Shown: piece by piece, positions 26,913 through 36,165 of the stretch
How the letters are laid out: the number at the start of each line of letters is the position of its first letter
Numbering within the stretch: position 1 is the stretch's first letter
Origin: Paeniroseomonas aquatica
Lineage (GTDB): Bacteria; Pseudomonadota; Alphaproteobacteria; Acetobacterales; Acetobacteraceae
Assembly (NCBI RefSeq): GCF_030409335.1
Contig: NZ_JAUFPN010000033.1
Coordinates: 1 to 62,780, forward strand
Length of the DNA stretch: 62,780 bases
Direction: 5' to 3'
Notes under the pieces: model-generated
What the model was told of the DNA's origin: nothing
What the model saw: the letters and a program-made list of their open reading frames with translations, nothing else
Databases searched by the model: none
Position numbers and translations under genes: made by a program

Positions 26913-26937
26913 GGGCCATGGGCGCCGCCCATGGCCC
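26913..26937 (+). terminator. Strong hairpin after the first TRAP receptor gene
   Basis: GGGCCATGGGC-GCC-GCCCATGGCCC forms a perfect 11-pair stem with a three-base loop nine bases after the stop of the first TRAP receptor gene. There is no T-run after it, so it may be an RNA-stabilising or attenuating hairpin rather than a classical terminator. Confidence 0.5.
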
Positions 26938-27057
26938 GCCACGGACGTCGCGCTGCCGTGACGAATTTCGTTCGTTGTCCGACACTTCCTGTCTAGACTA
27001 GGGCCAGGTCGTCCGCCTCCGGGTTGAGAACGACCGCCGACAGGGAGTTTCGCGTTC

Positions 27058-28134
27058 ATGAACCGCCGTGGCCTTCTGGCCGCGGGCGCCGCAGGATCGG
27101 TGCTCGCCGCCCCCAACCTTGCCAGTGCGCAGCCGCAGGTACTCTGGCGGTCCGCCGGCAGCTTCCCGAAATCCACCGACGTGCTCTGGGGCGTGCAGGA
27201 GATGATCTCCCGCCGCGTCGCCGAGCTGACCGGCGGCGCCTTCCAGATCCGTCCCTTCGCGGCCGGCGAGCTGGTCCCGGCGCTGCAGGTGATGGATGCG
27301 GTCGGCGGCGGTACGGTCGAGAGCGGCTATACCGCCGCCTACTACTACATCGGCAAGGATCCCAGCCTCGGCTTCGGTACCGAGATGCCCTTCGGCATGA
27401 ACGCCCGCCAGCACCTTGCCTGGATCCACCAGGGCGGCGGCCGCGAAATGATGGAGGAGGTCTATCGCGACCAGGGCGTCATCGCCCTGCCGGCCAGCAA
27501 TACCGGCGCCCAGATGGGCGGCTGGTTCCGGAAGGAGATGCGCACCGTCCAGGACCTGTCGGGCCTCAAGTTCCGCATCGGCGGGACCGGCGGGATGGTG
27601 CTGGCCAAGCTCGGCGTCATCGCCCAGCAGCTCGGCGCGCCGGATATCTACCCTTCTCTCGAACGCGGGGTGATCGACGGCGCCGAATGGGTCGGGCCGC
27701 ATGACGACGAGAAGCTCGGCTTCAACCGCGTCGCCTCCTTCTACTACTACCCCGGCTGGTGGGAGCCCTGCTCGGAGGGCGACTTCATCATCAACACCAA
27801 GGCCTGGGAGGCGCTGCCCAAGGCCTACCAGCAGGTGCTGGAAGCGGTGGTGGGGGAGACCAACGTCTGGTCGGTCAGCCGGTACGACCACCTGAACGTG
27901 GCAGCGCTGCGCCGGCTGGTCGCCAACGGGGCGCAGCTCCGCCCCTATTCGCGGGACATCCTGCTCGCCTGCCACCGGGCCACGCAGGAGACCTACGCCG
28001 AGCTCGGCGACCGCAACCCGCGCTTCAAGCGGGTGCACGCCCATTGGGACCGGTTCCGCCGAGACTCGCAAAGCTGGTTCCGGGTGGCGGAGGACAGCAG
28101 CGCGAATTTCCTCTCGATCGCCGAGCGGAGCTGA
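27058..28134 (+). CDS. TRAP transporter substrate-binding protein, TakP-like (paralogue)
   Basis: A 358-residue receptor closely related to the preceding one: the shared stretches include AGSFPKS, GELVPALQVMDAVGGG, MGGWFRKEMRTV and GAEWVGPHDDEKLGFNRVASF. It has a short signal peptide ending near ASA-Q. AGGGAG precedes the ATG by about 11 bases. The pair looks like a tandem duplication with slightly different binding-site residues, for example the PGWWEPCSEG region in place of PGWWEYSPSI. No membrane subunits are nearby. Confidence 0.92.
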   Translation: MNRRGLLAAGAAGSVLAAPNLASAQPQVLWRSAGSFPKSTDVLWGVQEMISRRVAELTGGAFQIRPFAAGELVPALQVMDAVGGGTVESGYTAAYYYIGKDPSLGFGTEMPFGMNARQHLAWIHQGGGREMMEEVYRDQGVIALPASNTGAQMGGWFRKEMRTVQDLSGLKFRIGGTGGMVLAKLGVIAQQLGAPDIYPSLERGVIDGAEWVGPHDDEKLGFNRVASFYYYPGWWEPCSEGDFIINTKAWEALPKAYQQVLEAVVGETNVWSVSRYDHLNVAALRRLVANGAQLRPYSRDILLACHRATQETYAELGDRNPRFKRVHAHWDRFRRDSQSWFRVAEDSSANFLSIAERS

Positions 28135-28140
28135 GACGAC

Positions 28141-28168
28141 GGGCCGGGGAGGTCGCCCTCCCCGGCCC
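28141..28168. terminator. Bidirectional-type hairpin between convergent genes
   Basis: GGGCCGGGGAGG-TCGC-CCTCCCCGGCCC is a perfect 12-pair stem with a four-base loop, placed in the 41-base gap between the convergent ends of the TRAP receptor and the ABC receptor genes. It lacks a T-tract on either side but its position fits termination from both directions. Confidence 0.55.
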
Positions 28169-28175
28169 CTCCGGT

Positions 28176-29750
28176 TCAGCGCGCCGGCATGCGGACGTGG
28201 CGGAGCTGGATGTAGTTGTCCGCGGTCTGCGGCACCTCCACGCCCTGACGGGCCGCCCAGACGATCTGCTGCTGGTGCAGCGGGATATAGGCGACGTCGT
28301 CCTGCAGGATCTTGCTCGCCTGGCTGATCATGGCCTGGCGCTTGGCGGCATCCGTCTCCACCGCGATCTGGTCGACCAGCGTGTCGAACTGCCGGTTCGA
28401 ATAGCCGCCGTTGTTGAAGACGCCGCGGCTGCCGTCCCGCGTGCCGGCCAGGCTGAACAGCGCGTTGTGCGCATCGGAGGTCGTAGGCGTCCAACCCAGC
28501 ATGTAGAAGCTAGTGTTGTAGCGCGGCCCGTTCACCTCGGCGAAGAAGCGGGCCCGGGTCTGGGCATTCAGGGTCACCCGGATGCCGACGCGGGCCAGCA
28601 TGGCGACGGTGGCGGTGCAGATCGCCTCGTCGTTCACGTAGCGGTCGTTCGGGCAATCGAGCGTCACGCCGAAGCCGTTGGGATAGCCGGCCTCGGTCAG
28701 CAGCTTCTTCGCCTCGTTGATGTTTACCGGCGGGCGCACGTCGTCGGCCTCGACGAAGCCGTTCACCCCCGGACCATAGATCAGGTTGGACGGCCGCGAC
28801 TGTCCGCGCATGACGGTGCGCTGGATGGCGTTGACGTCGATCGCCAGCAGCATGGCGCGGCGCACCCGCACGTCCTGGAAGGGGTTCTTGCCCTGCACGT
28901 CGGACTTCAGCAGCTGCGGCCGCATTTGGTCCAGGCCGAAGTAGATGGTCCGCAGCTCCGGCCCCTGGATGATGCGCACGCCCGGCGTCCGGTTGATGCG
29001 CTCCACGTCCTGCGGCGGGACGGTATAGACGAAGTCGACCTCGTTCGAGAGCAGCGCCGCGACGCGCGTCGCGTCATTGGCGATGATGTTCAGCTCGACC
29101 CGCTGGAGGTTGTGGGTCGGCTTGTCCCACCAGCCCGGGTTCGGCACCAGCACGGTGCGGCGGTCCGGCTCGCGGCTCTGCAGCAGGAAGGGGCCGGTGC
29201 CCATGGCGTTGCGGGTGGCGAAATTCTCCCCGCGCGCGGTCAGGTCGGCCGGGCGGGCGGCATCGTTCTTCTCGGCCCAGGCCTTGGAGAACATGCCCCA
29301 GTTGGTGATCTCCTGGATCAGGATGGGGTTCGGCGCCGAGGTCTCGAATTCGACGGTGTGGTCGTCGATCTTGCGGACCTCCTTCACCGAGGCCAGCACC
29401 GACTGGATGTTGGAGCCGGGCGCCCGGGCCCGCTGCGCGCTGAAGACCACGTCATCGGCGGTGAAGGGGCTGCCGTCGCTGAACTTCACGCCCTGGCGCA
29501 GATGGAAACGCCAGACGGTGGGGGAAGGCTGTTCCCAGCGTTCCGCCAGCGCCGGCTCCGGCTGCATCTGGGTGTTCCGCCGCACCAGCGGCTCATAGAA
29601 ATTGGAGCCGAAGGCCAGCAGGAAGGTTTCCTGCCGGGTATAGGGATCCATCGAATTGACGTCACCGTCATTCGCCCAGCGGAAGGTCTGGGCTTGGGCA
29701 GTCAGGGCTGTCCCGCAGAGCAGGGCGGCAGCCAGGGCAAAACGACGCAT
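28176..29750 (-). CDS. ABC transporter substrate-binding protein, family 5 (peptide/nickel type)
   Basis: A 524-residue periplasmic receptor of the DppA/OppA family with a Sec signal (ALAAALLCGTALTAQA-Q). Landmarks are FYEPLVRRN, the WRFHLRQGVKFSDGSPFTADDV segment and DVRVRRAMLLAID. The family binds peptides, but many environmental members bind other compounds such as glycosides or opines. No permease or ATPase genes adjoin it. The gene is preceded by about 100 bases containing the atp operon terminator. Confidence 0.93.
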   Translation of the reverse strand: MRRFALAAALLCGTALTAQAQTFRWANDGDVNSMDPYTRQETFLLAFGSNFYEPLVRRNTQMQPEPALAERWEQPSPTVWRFHLRQGVKFSDGSPFTADDVVFSAQRARAPGSNIQSVLASVKEVRKIDDHTVEFETSAPNPILIQEITNWGMFSKAWAEKNDAARPADLTARGENFATRNAMGTGPFLLQSREPDRRTVLVPNPGWWDKPTHNLQRVELNIIANDATRVAALLSNEVDFVYTVPPQDVERINRTPGVRIIQGPELRTIYFGLDQMRPQLLKSDVQGKNPFQDVRVRRAMLLAIDVNAIQRTVMRGQSRPSNLIYGPGVNGFVEADDVRPPVNINEAKKLLTEAGYPNGFGVTLDCPNDRYVNDEAICTATVAMLARVGIRVTLNAQTRARFFAEVNGPRYNTSFYMLGWTPTTSDAHNALFSLAGTRDGSRGVFNNGGYSNRQFDTLVDQIAVETDAAKRQAMISQASKILQDDVAYIPLHQQQIVWAARQGVEVPQTADNYIQLRHVRMPAR

Positions 29751-29816
29751 TGTTGATGGATCTCCCAGACGATCGACGCGCCGGAAGGTAGCCCGGGATG
29801 CGGGGCCCGCAAAGCG

Positions 29817-29842
29817 AAACGGGGACCATTCGGTCCCCGTTT
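29817..29842 (-). terminator. Terminator of the atp (Fo) operon
   Basis: On the minus strand AAACGGGGACC-GAAT-GGTCCCCGTTT is a perfect 11-pair stem with a four-base loop, followed by CGCTTTG. It lies 29 bases after the stop of atpF, the last gene of the leftward atp operon. Confidence 0.75.
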
Positions 29843-29870
29843 CTTCAACCCCAAACCCTGGATGAGAAGT

Positions 29871-30377
29871 TCAGGCGCGCAGCTTGGTCGGCAAACTGGC
29901 GACCGCGCTGTCGATCAGCGCCGCATCCGCCTTGGCGTCGACCCGCTCCGCGATCACGCTGCGTGCGGCCGCCACGGCGATCTCGGCCGCCGCGCCCCGC
30001 ACTTCCGCCACCGCGCCGGCTTCCGCCGCGGCGATGCGGTCGAGTGCCATGCGCTCGCGCCGCTTCGCCGAAGCCTCAGCCTCCGTCGCTGCCGCTTCGG
30101 AGACCCGCTGGGCTTCCGCCTTGGCACGCGCCAGCAGATCGGTGGCTTCGACCAGCGCCGCGGCCCGGTCGGCCTCGGCCTGCTTCAGCAGGGCCTCGGC
30201 CTCGACCCGGAGGCGCGAGGCCTGGGCCAGGTCGGCCTTCACCTGCTCGGCACGGGCGTCGAGCATGCCGGTGAGCTTCGCCCAGGCCATCCGGCCGACC
30301 AGCAGCAGGAAGATGACGAAGCTGACCGCGACCCAGAACTTCGGGTCGAGGTAGAAATGCTCGTAGTGATGAGCCAT
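29871..30377 (-). CDS. atpF: ATP synthase Fo subunit b
   Basis: A 168-residue stator subunit: one N-terminal membrane segment (FWVAVSFVIFLLLVG) followed by a long alanine- and charge-rich helix that links Fo to F1. It is the last gene of atpI-atpB-atpE-atpF'-atpF, and its start shares one base with the end of atpF'. Having both b and b' is typical of alphaproteobacteria and phototroph-type ATP synthases. Confidence 0.95.
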   Translation of the reverse strand: MAHHYEHFYLDPKFWVAVSFVIFLLLVGRMAWAKLTGMLDARAEQVKADLAQASRLRVEAEALLKQAEADRAAALVEATDLLARAKAEAQRVSEAAATEAEASAKRRERMALDRIAAAEAGAVAEVRGAAAEIAVAAARSVIAERVDAKADAALIDSAVASLPTKLRA

Positions 30378-30997
30378 CAGGCGCGCCCCCCGTTGGCAAG
30401 GCTGCGGGCCGCCAGCTCACGGTCCACCGCCGCGCCGACCGCCGCGGTATCGGTCTTGCCGATGAGCCGGGTGACCAGCGCATCGGCCGTCTCCGTCGCC
30501 ACCTGACGCAGCGCACCCATGGCGGTGTCGCGGGCGGAGGTGATCTGGGCCTCGGCGGCCTCGATCTGCGCGGCCAGCTTGGCGTTGAGCGCCTCGGACC
30601 GGGCCGCCGCCTCGCTTTGTGCCTGGGTCGTCGCGGCGTTGATCGCGCCCTGCGCCTCGGCCCGCGCCTTGGCGGTCGCGGCCTGGTGCTCGGCCATCGC
30701 CGCATCGGCCCGCAGCTTCGCCGCCTGCGCCGTCTCGAGGTCGCCCTCGATCCGCGCCCGCCGCGCCGCCAGAACGCCCTCGACCTGCGGCAGCGCATAT
30801 TGCGCCATCACGAGGTAGAGCGCCCCGAAGATGATCAGCATCCAGACGACCTGGGCGATCGTCCAGGGATTGGCGAAATCGAGCTGCGGCATGCCGCCGC
30901 CGCTCGATTCGGGCCGCCCGTGCTCGGCCGCCACCTGCGCCATGGCAGGCAGTGCCACCAAGCTCAGGACGATCGCGTACCGGATGGTCTTGTTCAT
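30377..30997 (-). CDS. ATP synthase Fo subunit b'
   Basis: A 206-residue b-type stator subunit. It begins with a hydrophobic signal-like stretch (YAIVLSLVALPAMA), then a membrane segment (WTIAQVVWMLIIFGALYLVM) and a long coiled-coil helix rich in Ala, Glu and Gln. Its place upstream of atpF and its longer N-terminus mark it as the b' form (atpF2/atpG in some schemes). It pairs with subunit b as a heterodimer in the peripheral stalk. Confidence 0.93.
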   Translation of the reverse strand: MNKTIRYAIVLSLVALPAMAQVAAEHGRPESSGGGMPQLDFANPWTIAQVVWMLIIFGALYLVMAQYALPQVEGVLAARRARIEGDLETAQAAKLRADAAMAEHQAATAKARAEAQGAINAATTQAQSEAAARSEALNAKLAAQIEAAEAQITSARDTAMGALRQVATETADALVTRLIGKTDTAAVGAAVDRELAARSLANGGRA

Positions 30998-31062
30998 GCT
31001 CGTCTCCCTTGCATGCCGGACGGCGGGCAGCAGCCTGCTGCCCGCCGGTCTCGCGGCAATGC

Positions 31063-31287
31063 TCAGGTGAAGAGGATGAGGAAGGCGATCAGCAGGGCGA
31101 ACAGCGCCACCGCCTCGGTCAGGGCGAAGCCCAGGATGCCGATCGGGAACACGACGTCCCGGGCGCCCGGGTTGCGCGCCACGCTGCTGATCAGCGAGGA
31201 GAAGATGTTGCCGATCCCGAGACCGACGCCGAACAGCGCGATGACGGCGATACCGGCCCCGAGGGCCTTGGCGGCGGCGACTTCCAT
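31063..31287 (-). CDS. atpE: ATP synthase Fo subunit c
   Basis: A 74-residue hairpin of two membrane helices joined by the polar RNPGARD loop. The proton-carrying carboxylate is E58 in ALTEAVALF. The Na+-binding Gln/Ser set is not evident, so a proton ring is expected. It lies between atpB and atpF', and the length is normal for alphaproteobacteria. Confidence 0.97.
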   Translation of the reverse strand: MEVAAAKALGAGIAVIALFGVGLGIGNIFSSLISSVARNPGARDVVFPIGILGFALTEAVALFALLIAFLILFT

Positions 31288-31339
31288 GAGAGTGTCCCTT
31301 CAGGGGTAGTGTGGTTGCGAGAGGTCTGTTCGACGGCGA

Positions 31340-32098
31340 TCAGTGCAGATGGACCGCGTCGTGCAGGTAGATGCTGGTCAGGATGGCGAAGACATAGGCC
31401 TGCAGGAAGGCGACCAGGATCTCGAACCCGACCAGGGCAACATTCATCGCCAGCGGCAGGGCCGCGCCGATGATTCCGACGACGCCAAAGGCCCCGCCGA
31501 TCATGACGACGAAGGTGGCGAACACCTTCAGCATGACGTGGCCGGCGACCATGTTGGCGAAGAGACGAACCGACAGGCTGATCGGCCGCGAGAGGTAGGA
31601 GATGACCTCGATCGGGATGATCAGCGGCGCCAGCGCGAGCGGGGCGCCTTCCGGCAGGAAGTAGCCGAAGAAATGCTTGCCGTGGATCACCAGCGCCACG
31701 ACCGTGACCACCACGAAGACCAGCAGCGCCAGCGCCAGGGTCACCGCGATGTGGCTGGTGAAGGTGAAGGCGTAGGGCAGCAGGCCGAGCATGTTGCCGA
31801 AGAGCACGAACATGAAGATCGAGAACACGAAGGGGAAATACTTCCGCCCCTCGTCGCCGACCTGCCCGACCACGATGCCGTGGACGAACTCGTAGCCGCT
31901 TTCGGCCAGGGCCTGGATGCGGCCGGGGATGATGGCCCGCTTGGCGGTGCCCCAGAGCATGAGCGCGGTGATCAGCCCGAACACCAGCAGCATGTGGGCG
32001 TTCGACTGGCTGAAACGCACGGATTCGCCAAGGGCGCCGAGGAAGGGCGTGAGCTCGAACTGGCTCAGCGCGTCGATAGCTTTGCCTTCAGCGGCCAC
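31340..32098 (-). CDS. atpB: ATP synthase Fo subunit a
   Basis: A 252-residue membrane protein with five or six helices that forms the proton half-channels beside the c ring. The essential arginine lies in SLSVRLFANMVAGH, and later helices include LPLAMNVALVGFEILVAFLQAYVF. It is the second gene of the Fo operon, after atpI. Confidence 0.97.
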   Translation of the reverse strand: MAAEGKAIDALSQFELTPFLGALGESVRFSQSNAHMLLVFGLITALMLWGTAKRAIIPGRIQALAESGYEFVHGIVVGQVGDEGRKYFPFVFSIFMFVLFGNMLGLLPYAFTFTSHIAVTLALALLVFVVVTVVALVIHGKHFFGYFLPEGAPLALAPLIIPIEVISYLSRPISLSVRLFANMVAGHVMLKVFATFVVMIGGAFGVVGIIGAALPLAMNVALVGFEILVAFLQAYVFAILTSIYLHDAVHLH

Positions 32099-32131
32099 TG
32101 CTGCAACTCCCGCGTTTGACGCGCCTGAACC

Positions 32132-32452
32132 CTAGGAACCGGGACCTTTGCGGCCCCAGGTCTTGCGACTGCCAGGGGGCTTGAACAGCCGAAAGATGTT
32201 CATAACCCCGGCAGCAGCGCCTGCCACGAAGAACAGCAGGAAGAGCCAAGGCTTCGTCCCGAGCCACCGGTCCAGCATCAGCCCGATCACGACCCCGACC
32301 ACCAGGGCCGAGACCAGTTCGACGCCGACACGGAACCCGATCCCCATCGGACCGGGCGGAAGACCCTGCTTGCCGCCTTCGCTTGGCTTGTCCAGACCCT
32401 GACGGGTCCGTGCCTCCCGAAGTCGTTGCTCGAAGCCGTCGCGCTCGTTCAC
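32132..32452 (-). CDS. atpI: AtpI / AtpZ-like assembly protein of the Fo operon
   Basis: About 106 residues with two hydrophobic helices (GVELVSALVVGVVIGLMLD and LFLLFFVAGAAAGVMNI) after a charged N-terminus. AtpI-type proteins help assemble the c ring or bring magnesium to the complex. I choose the GTG at 32452, which has GGAGCAAGG upstream, over longer frames that run through the promoter. It is the first gene of the atp operon. F1 genes are not in the window, as expected for the split alphaproteobacterial arrangement. Confidence 0.88.
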   Translation of the reverse strand: MNERDGFEQRLREARTRQGLDKPSEGGKQGLPPGPMGIGFRVGVELVSALVVGVVIGLMLDRWLGTKPWLFLLFFVAGAAAGVMNIFRLFKPPGSRKTWGRKGPGS

Positions 32453-32489
32453 CCTTGCTCCTCCCCGGACCCCGGCGGAAGGCATCGGG

Positions 32490-32518
32490 CTCGTAAGGCC
32501 CCCCCCGCGGAGTGTCAA
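32490..32518 (-). promoter_or_regulatory. Likely promoter of the atp (Fo) operon
   Basis: On the minus strand a perfect TTGACA (32518-32513) is followed, 17 bases on, by a weak -10 TACGAG (32495-32490), about 40 bases before the atpI start. The spacer contains a run of eight G (32506-32499), where slippage would change the spacing. Only the -35 is strong, so the call is moderate. Confidence 0.5.
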
Positions 32519-32581
32519 TCCGTCGCGGGCCTGCGCAGGCCGACGACAATGCTTTTCGTATGATTAATCCGCGGCAATCCG

Positions 32582-34459
32582 TCACACCGCCTCGAAGGCG
32601 CCGCTCTGCTGCCGCCACAGCCGGGCATAGACCCCGCCCTGGCGCAGCAGCGCCTCGTGCGTGCCCTCCTCGGCGATGCGGCCATGCTCCAGCACCACCA
32701 GCCGGTCCATGCGCGCAATGGTGGACAGCCGATGGGCGATGGCGATGACCGTCTTGCCCGCCATCAGCTCGGCCAGCTGGTCCTGGATCGCCGCCTCCAC
32801 CTCCGAGTCCAGCGCGCTGGTCGCCTCGTCCAGCACCAGGATGGGGGCATCCTTCAGCAGCACCCGGGCGATGGCGATCCGCTGCCGCTGCCCGCCCGAG
32901 AGCTTCACCCCCCGCTCGCCGACATGGGCGTCGTAGCCCGACCGGCCGCGCCAGTCCTCGAGCTGGCCGATGAAGCCGGCCGCCGCCGCCCGGGCCGCGG
33001 CCGCCTCGACCTCGGCCATCCCGGCATCCGGCCGGCCGTAGCGGATGTTCTCCCGGACCGACCGGTGCAGCAGGGCGGTATCCTGCGTCACGACGCCGAT
33101 GGCGCCGCGCAGGCTCTCCTGCGTCACCCCAGCGATGTCCTGGCCGTCGATCAGGATGCGGCCCGCCTCCGGGCGGAAGAAGCCCAGCAGCAGGTTCACC
33201 AGGGTGGACTTCCCCGCCCCCGAATGGCCGATCAGCCCGACCCGCTCGCCCGGCGCGATCCTGAGGTCCAGCGCCTGGATCACCCCGGTATCCCGGCCAT
33301 AGGAGAAATCGACCGCCTCGAAGCGGATCTCGCCATGTGGCTTCCCTTGGGGCACCACCAGCGGCACCGCCCCCGGCGGGTCCGGCGCGGTCGGCGGCAC
33401 GGCGATGGAGTTCATCGCCTCCTGCACCACGCCCAGGTTCTCGAAGATCGCGGTCACGTTGAAGGCGACCCAGCCGGAGATATTGGCGATCTGCCAGGCC
33501 ATGGGCAGGGCGGTCGCCACCGCGGCCAGGCCGATCTGGCCATGGATCCAGAGCCAGATGCCGGTCGCCGCGGTCCCGGTGATCATCGACGCGTTCAGCA
33601 GCCCGAGGGCGAAGCCGTTCAGCGTGACCAGCCGCATCTGCCGCAGGAAGGCGGCGTTCAGCGCCTGCACCCCGTCGCGGACGAAGGCATCCTCCTGCGA
33701 GGCCCGGGCGAAGAGCTTGACCGTCTGGATATTGGTGTAGCTGTCGACGATGCGCCCGGTCAGCAGGCTGCGCTGCTCGGAGGCCTTGCGCGAGCGGTCC
33801 CGCATCCGCGGCACCAGCACCCGCAGCAGCCCGGCATAGGCGAGGAACCAGACCGCGATGGGCATGGCCAGCCGCCAGTCCGCGTCCCCCAGCAGGAGCA
33901 GCGCCGCGGTGCCGTAGACCAGGATGTACCAGACGGCGTTCACCACCTGGACCACGCTTTCGCGCAGCGCCGGCCCGGCCTGCATCACCCGGTTGGCGAC
34001 CCGGCCGGAGAAATCCTCCTGGAAGAAGGGCAGGCCCTGGCGGACCACCTGCCAATGGCTCTGCCAGCGGACCAGGGAGGTGAAATTGCCGTTGATCCCC
34101 TGCTGGGTGATCAGGTTCTGCAGCAGGATCGCCCCGGGCCGGCCCAGCAGGATGACCGCCGCCATCACCAGCAGGCTGCCCCCGGCCTCCGCCCACAGGG
34201 TCTCCGGCGCATGGCTCCCGAGCAGCGCCACCAGCCGGCCGATCATGGCCGGAAGGGCGGCATCCAGCAGCGCCACCAGCAGCCCGGCGACGAAGAGCGC
34301 GGCGAAGAGCAGCTTCGCCTGGCGGATGAAATGCCAGTAGAACCCGGCCAGGCTGCGTGGCGGGGGCGCCTCCGGCACCGGCGTGCCGAGCAGTCGCGCG
34401 GCGCGGGTTCCCGGCGCGGCCACCGGATCCACCAGTCGTTCGAAGAAGCGGAAGGGCAT
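32582..34459 (-). CDS. ABC exporter, fused transmembrane and ATP-binding domains
   Basis: About 625 residues in the type IV exporter arrangement: roughly 330 residues with six membrane helices, then an ATPase domain with Walker A GHSGAGKST, signature LSGGQRQRIAIAR, Walker B ILVLDEATSALD and the H-loop IAHRLST. It resembles lipid or multidrug exporters of the MsbA/ATM type; the substrate is unknown. The ATG at 34459 is used; a longer open frame lacks family similarity and a ribosome site. It stands alone between the atp operon and the light-regulation operon. Confidence 0.92.
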   Translation of the reverse strand: MPFRFFERLVDPVAAPGTRAARLLGTPVPEAPPPRSLAGFYWHFIRQAKLLFAALFVAGLLVALLDAALPAMIGRLVALLGSHAPETLWAEAGGSLLVMAAVILLGRPGAILLQNLITQQGINGNFTSLVRWQSHWQVVRQGLPFFQEDFSGRVANRVMQAGPALRESVVQVVNAVWYILVYGTAALLLLGDADWRLAMPIAVWFLAYAGLLRVLVPRMRDRSRKASEQRSLLTGRIVDSYTNIQTVKLFARASQEDAFVRDGVQALNAAFLRQMRLVTLNGFALGLLNASMITGTAATGIWLWIHGQIGLAAVATALPMAWQIANISGWVAFNVTAIFENLGVVQEAMNSIAVPPTAPDPPGAVPLVVPQGKPHGEIRFEAVDFSYGRDTGVIQALDLRIAPGERVGLIGHSGAGKSTLVNLLLGFFRPEAGRILIDGQDIAGVTQESLRGAIGVVTQDTALLHRSVRENIRYGRPDAGMAEVEAAAARAAAAGFIGQLEDWRGRSGYDAHVGERGVKLSGGQRQRIAIARVLLKDAPILVLDEATSALDSEVEAAIQDQLAELMAGKTVIAIAHRLSTIARMDRLVVLEHGRIAEEGTHEALLRQGGVYARLWRQQSGAFEAV

Positions 34460-34816
34460 TCCGGCACAACGCCCGGCGCCCGGCGGCAGGTCAAGCCTCG
34501 GCGGGCCATGACGCCGCCCTGGCCCGGTGCCGACCAGCTCCGCCGCGAGACGTGATCCGGCGGAGCCGCCGTCCCCGGGCAGGACGGCACGCAGGGGGGG
34601 GGGCGGATTTTCATGCCGGTTTCGCACCAAAACCCTGCGTGTGGCCCAGCTTTCGCCCCGCCCACGTATTGACGGCGGCAGGGCATGCGCCCAATTCCCA
34701 TCTCAGGCCGAGGCACCCTGGCTGCGCCGGCGGTCGCCCCGGAGAGCGGATGCTTCCCGGTGCGTGCCGACCCGGAGGGCAGCCCGCCCATCGGTAGCTT
34801 CGCTTCCGGAGAGGCC
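34460..34816. other. Intergenic region between the exporter and ppsR, with a G10 tract
   Basis: This 357-base divergent region holds no gene I can support. It contains a run of ten G (34594-34603) about 215 bases before ppsR, and a -35-like TTGACG at 34669-34674 without a good -10 at the expected distance. I found no TGT-N12-ACA PpsR site here by eye. Confidence 0.55.
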
Positions 34817-36165
34817 ATGACCCGCGTGAACATCGCCCAGCCGGACATCACCCTGATGCTCGACAACGACGGCGTCATCCGCGGCGCCTCCCTCTCCAAC
34901 GGCATGGAAGCCGAAGGCTTCGACGATTGGCTCGGCCGTCCCTGGGCGGAGACGGTGGGGGAGGTCGGCGGCGACCGGGTCCGCCGGATGCTGGATGACG
35001 CCCGCCGCAACGGCGTTTCCGCCTTCCGCCAGGTCACCCAGCGCTTCCCCAGCGGCCTTGAGATGCCGGTCGAGTACACCACCGTCCGGCTCGGCGGCGC
35101 CGCCGGGTTGCTGGCCGTGGGCAAGAACCTCCAGGCCGTCGCCGAATTGCAGGCCCGCCTCATCGCCGCCCAGCAGGCGCGGGAGCAGGACTACTGGAAG
35201 CTGCGCGAGATCGAGACCCGCTCCCGCCTGCTGTTCGACGCCTCCTCCGAGGCGGTGCTGCTGGTCCGCGCCGATACGCTGAAGATCGTCGAGGCCAATC
35301 CGGCGGCGATCCGCGCCCTGGGCATGGCCCCCGGCTGGGAATTCCTGCGCGAGGTCGCCCCGCGCGACCAGGAGGCGCTGCAGAACATGCTGCAGCGGGC
35401 CCGCAAGCACGGCAGGGTCCCCGGCATCCTCATCCATGTCGGCGCCGACCAGGCCCCCTGGGTGGTGCGAGCCTCGATGATGACGGCGGAGCCCGGCCTG
35501 GTCTTCCTGCTCCAGCTCGGCCACGTCGGCGCGCCGCTGCCCGCCCCGGCGCCCGGCAGCGGCATCCCGCTGGATGAGCTGATGGACCGGCTGCCAGACG
35601 CCTTCCTGGTGCTGGACCCGCAGGGCGGCATCCGCCGCGCCAACCAGGCTTTCCTCAACCTGGTGCAGGTCACCACCGAATCCTCGATCATCGGCGAGAA
35701 GCTCGGCCGCTGGCTGTCCCAGCCCGGTGCCGCCGCCTCCATGCTCTTTGCCCAGCTGCAGCAGCACGGCAGCATCCGCCTGTTCTCGACCCAGCTCACC
35801 GGCGACCTCGGCGCCGAGGCCGAGGTCGAGATCTCGGCCGCCGGCCTCGCCGAGGCCGGCGGCCCCTTCATCGCCATGGTGATCCGCGACATCAGCCGCC
35901 GGCTGCCGATGCACGATGTGCAGGACCGGCTGCGGGCGGCGCTCGGCGCCGTCGCCGAGCGCATCGGCAAGACCCCGCTGCCGCTGATGGTGCGCGACAC
36001 CGCCGAGGTGGTGGAGCGGCACTGCATCGAGACCGCCCTCCGGCTGACCCAGGGCAAGCGCACCGCCGCGGCCGAGATGCTGGGGCTCAGCCGCCAGAGC
36101 CTCTATGCCAAGCTGGAACGCTATGGCATCGACGATGCACCGGAAGGGGCGCGGGAGGCGACTGG

